Of a stretch of DNA of 64,000 nucleotides, positions 61,775-64,000 are shown one piece after another. A program made the position numbers and the translations under genes. The DNA is from an uncultured bacterium (GTDB lineage: Bacteria > Planctomycetota > UBA8742 > UBA2392): contig CALLQI010000020.1 in the NCBI GenBank assembly GCA_938014885.1, positions 59,844 to 123,843 on the forward strand. The letters are read 5' to 3'. Position 1 is the stretch's first letter; the number at the start of each line of letters is the position of its first letter. The notes beneath the pieces are model-generated. The model was not told the origin of the DNA and searched no databases. It saw only the letters and a program-made list of their open reading frames with translations.

Positions 61775-62875
61775 ATGAAGGTTTCCGCATTGGTGGACTT
61801 CTTTGACCGGCTGTACCCGCTGGCCTTGGCCGAAGAGTGGGACAACGTCGGGCTGATCGTCGGCGACAGCAAAGCCGACGCGCGCGGCGTGCTGTTCGCC
61901 CTGGACGTCACGCCCGAAGTGCTGCAGGAAGCTGTCGATGAAGGCTGCAACGTTGTCGTCACCCACCACCCGGTCATCTTCCGCGCCATCAAGCGCCTGA
62001 ACGCATCGGAGCTGCAGGGCGGGATGATTGCCTTTGCGCTCAAGCACGGGCTTAACCTGGTTTCGCTTCACACCAACCTCGACAGCGCCGTCGGCGGCCT
62101 GAATGACACGCTGTGCGGCCTGCTCGGCCTCACGGAAGTCAAACCGCTGGTCGATTCCGGCCGCGAGCGCTTCTACAAACTGGCCGTGTTCGTACCCGCC
62201 GAACACGCCGACAAAGTCCGCGCCGCCATGTGTGCGCAGGGTGCGGGCGTGATCGGCGATTACGAAGATTGCAGCTTCAGTATGCCCGGTGAAGGCACGT
62301 TCCGCGGCATCGAAGGCCGCACCAATCCCTTCACCGGCAAGGCCGGGCAGCTCGAACGAGCGGCCGAGTTGCGGCTGGAAGTGCAGCTGCGCCGCGAGAT
62401 CGCCGGCCGCGTGGTGGGCGCGATGCTGGATGCGCACCCCTATGAAGAAGTCGCCTACGACCTGCTGCCGCTGCACAACAAAGAAAAGGGCACCGGCCTC
62501 GCGCGTATCGGCAAGCTGGCCCAGCCCGAGCCCCTGAGCGCCTTCGTGAAGCGGGTCGGCGACCTCGGCATCATGGTCACGCGGGTGCTGGGGGCGTCGG
62601 ACAAGCCCATTCGCAAGGTAGCACTGTGCAGCGGGGCCGGCGCGGACTTTGCCCTCAATGCGATCAGTGCCGGGGCCGACGTGTATCTTACGGCCGAGTT
62701 GAAGCATCACCTGGCGCTGGCGGCCGCGCACAAGGACATGGCACTGGTTGAGACCGACCACTATACGCTGGAACAGAAGCACTGGCCGAAGCTCGCGGCC
62801 ATACTGAACGAGCAGCACAAAGACCTGAAAACCAAGGTGGCTGAACGTGGACCCGAACTCTGGCGCCGCCCGTAA
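61775..62875 (+). CDS. NIF3/DUF34-family metal-binding protein
   Basis: 366 aa. The two-half NIF3 fold with a central insert: EEWDNVGLIVGD, VVVTHHPVIF and SLHTNLDSAVGGLND in the N-terminal half, and LCSGAGADF then LVETDHYTLEQ in the C-terminal half, which supply the metal ligands. The residues between the halves (about 130-240) form a CutA/PII-like insert. Usually annotated as GTP cyclohydrolase-like; its real role is unclear. The ATG at 61775 is 25 codons inside the longest frame. Confidence 0.88.
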   Translation: MKVSALVDFFDRLYPLALAEEWDNVGLIVGDSKADARGVLFALDVTPEVLQEAVDEGCNVVVTHHPVIFRAIKRLNASELQGGMIAFALKHGLNLVSLHTNLDSAVGGLNDTLCGLLGLTEVKPLVDSGRERFYKLAVFVPAEHADKVRAAMCAQGAGVIGDYEDCSFSMPGEGTFRGIEGRTNPFTGKAGQLERAAELRLEVQLRREIAGRVVGAMLDAHPYEEVAYDLLPLHNKEKGTGLARIGKLAQPEPLSAFVKRVGDLGIMVTRVLGASDKPIRKVALCSGAGADFALNAISAGADVYLTAELKHHLALAAAHKDMALVETDHYTLEQKHWPKLAAILNEQHKDLKTKVAERGPELWRRP

Positions 62876-63539
62876 AGCGTTGCGCGGCGTAACTCAGGGC
62901 GGCTCAACCTTCGTGCGCGAAGATGAGGCCGCCAAACTCAAGGCCGACCGGCCGTTCCCGCCCAAGGCCAAGCGCCTGGCGCTGATCTTCAGCGCCAGCC
63001 TGCTGGCGCTGGTGGCACTGCCCGCGATTCTTGAGCTGGCAGGCGTACCCGTGCACATCGGCCCGTGGCTGAGCCTGCTGATCACCCTGCCCGGCACGCT
63101 GATCGCCATGGGCTTCATGGGCTTCCTGCGCGACGGCATGTGGCCGAACATAGTAAGCGGCGCAATCGTGCTGTTTTGCCTGAGCGTAGCCTATGCCACC
63201 GAGTTCGACCCGGGCGACGAACAGCGCGCCATTCTGGTGCGTTCGGCGGCGGTCGCCGTGTGCGTCGTGATGCTGGCGTTCTTCCTGAAAAGCCTGAAGA
63301 CCAGCCTGCGCGACCTGCACTACATGATCGCGGAAGGCGAGAGCATGCAGGACATCATGATGCGCTACCAGCAGGCGGCTGTAATCAAGAAGTCCGGCGG
63401 CAAGCCGGCCATGACCGAAGAAGGCAAAGTAGTAGACGCCAACGAACTGATGCCCAAAAAAGGCTTCCGCCAAAAGCCCCAGAAAACCAAGAAGCAGCAA
63501 GGCGAAAAAACCAAACGATCCAAGCCCAAGGTGCGGTAG
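62847..63539 (+). CDS. Two- to four-span membrane protein with basic tail
   Basis: 230 aa from GTG 62847, which overlaps the NIF3 gene by 29 nt. Hydrophobic spans at about 44-62, 72-95, 105-118 and 130-145. The C-terminal 40 residues are Lys/Gln-rich (KGFRQKPQKTKKQQGEKTKR). No family recognised. The overlap suggests co-translation with the NIF3 gene, but a shorter start cannot be excluded. Confidence 0.6.
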   Translation: MDPNSGAARKALRGVTQGGSTFVREDEAAKLKADRPFPPKAKRLALIFSASLLALVALPAILELAGVPVHIGPWLSLLITLPGTLIAMGFMGFLRDGMWPNIVSGAIVLFCLSVAYATEFDPGDEQRAILVRSAAVAVCVVMLAFFLKSLKTSLRDLHYMIAEGESMQDIMMRYQQAAVIKKSGGKPAMTEEGKVVDANELMPKKGFRQKPQKTKKQQGEKTKRSKPKVR

Positions 63540-63614
63540 GGCGAGGGAGTACTGCAGCGGTATAAGTGGCTGCAACTCCACGGGGAGCGGCACGCGAAGC
63601 GCTGGAATCAAACA

Positions 63615-63640
63615 AGGCGGCCCCCTTTCGGGGGCCGCCT
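63615..63640. terminator. Rho-independent-like bidirectional terminator
   Basis: GGCGGCCCCC (63616-63625), TTTC loop, GGGGGCCGCC (63630-63639), then TGTTT; the opposite strand continues with TTGTTTG. It lies between the membrane gene and the minus-strand Lys/Glu repeat gene, so it can end both. Confidence 0.85.
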
Positions 63641-63709
63641 GTTTATGTGCTGCGCGCACAGTGCGGTCGTCGGGCTAGTTGACCCGCCGGCTACTCGCCA
63701 CGTGGGCGG

Positions 63710-64000
63710 CTACTTGTTCTTGTCCTTTTCTTCTTTCTCTTTCTTCTCGCGTTCTTCCTGTTCCTTCTTCTCTTTCTCCTGCTTCTCCTTCTCTTGCTTC
63801 TCTTTCTCTTGCTTCTCCTTCTCTTGCTTCTCTTTCTCTTGCTTCTCCTTCTCTTGCTTCTCCTTCTCCTGCTTTTCCTTCTCCTGCTTCTCTTTCTCTT
63901 CGCGCTCTTTCTTTTCGCGGTCCTCGCGTTCTTTCCTCTCTAACTCTTCCTTCTCCTTCTTCTCGCGCTCCTCGCGTTCCTTCTTTTCGCGTTCAGCCTT
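63710..64000 (-). CDS. Lys/Glu-rich repeat protein, C-terminal part (5' end outside window)
   Basis: Minus-strand reading frame open from the window edge to a TAG at 63710-63712; 96 codons are visible, so the start lies beyond 64000. The product is almost only K, E, R and Q, with eight tandem EKEKQ pentapeptides, flanked by REKKEREER-type and EKKEKEEKDKNK segments, and should form a long charged helix (single alpha-helix or coiled coil). TolA-, IF2- or Rho-like tails have similar composition. No start codon or upstream domain is visible. Confidence 0.7.
   Translation of the reverse strand, partial: KAEREKKEREEREKKEKEELERKEREDREKKEREEKEKQEKEKQEKEKQEKEKQEKEKQEKEKQEKEKQEKEKQEKEKKEQEEREKKEKEEKDKNK
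63780..63899. repeat. 15-bp tandem repeat, 8 copies
   Basis: Eight consecutive 15-bp units of tgcttctccttctct type (one is tgcttttccttctcc, others differ by C/T). They encode the EKEKQ pentapeptide on the minus strand. Variation is mostly at third codon positions. Confidence 0.9.

Noticed and set aside
63780..63899. CRISPR array
   Set aside because: 15-bp units are contiguous without spacers and keep a coding frame.

Overview
The window is a high-GC, densely packed stretch of a bacterial chromosome from a didermic (Gram-negative type) organism. The evidence for an outer membrane is an LpxH-like diphosphatase, a lipid A/DUF374-type acyltransferase, several lipoproteins, a LolC/E-like permease and a heptosyltransferase-like glycosyltransferase. 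The mix of large carboxypeptidase-regulatory-domain surface proteins, an alpha/alpha-toroid lipoprotein, GxxExxY genes with repeated flanks and the DUF2169/DUF3540/DUF4150 secretion module would suit Planctomycetota or a myxobacterium-like lineage. No marker here settles the phylum, and that placement is inference.

Layout. 0.1-8.4 kb: a five-gene type VI secretion spike/effector-loading module (VgrG, DUF2169-pentapeptide fusion, second pentapeptide protein, DUF3540, PAAR-like DUF4150) without any core T6SS gene. 8.5-12.8 kb: serine dehydratase, glutamyl-tRNA synthetase and an alpha-oxoamine synthase. 13.2-13.7 kb: a HicB-HicA toxin-antitoxin cassette bracketed by a 33-bp direct repeat. 13.7-23.9 kb: queA, then a run of exported proteins (GND-Y repeat protein, nine-domain carboxypeptidase-regulatory protein, membrane-fusion-like protein, toroid lipoprotein). 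24-27.5 kb: amino acid permease, CCA-adding enzyme and an LpxH-like enzyme whose start codon lies in a 14-bp perfect inverted repeat. 27.9-32.5 kb: a MacAB/Dev-type exporter operon whose first permease carries two in-frame UGA codons. 32.5-32.75 kb: tRNA-Arg(CCG) and a duplicated copy of its 3' end. 32.8-50.2 kb: mainly housekeeping genes (purA, pseudouridine synthase, ogt, lysS, queE, an FAD oxidoreductase, 3-hydroxyacyl-CoA dehydrogenase) interspersed with envelope genes. 50.2-54.3 kb: GxxExxY gene with a repeat, crotonase, monooxygenase-like protein, quinone oxidoreductase, dxr. 54.4-63.5 kb: GT9-GT2 fusion, pabB, MFS transporter, modABC (minus strand), NIF3-like protein. The right edge cuts a Lys/Glu-rich repeat gene.

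Two observations stand out. First, the ABC permease at 30169-31311 is intact in one frame except for two TGA codons (residues 64 and 98). Each is followed by a hairpin with the geometry described for bacterial SECIS elements, and TGA is a normal stop elsewhere in the same operon. This makes it a candidate two-selenocysteine exporter subunit; the main alternative is a decayed gene. Second, the interrupted palindrome TTGAC-NN-GTCAA occurs nine times, against about 0.02 expected by chance at an assumed 65% GC. Eight of the nine sites lie inside unrelated genes, in different reading frames and on both strands, which points to a DNA-level signal rather than a protein motif.
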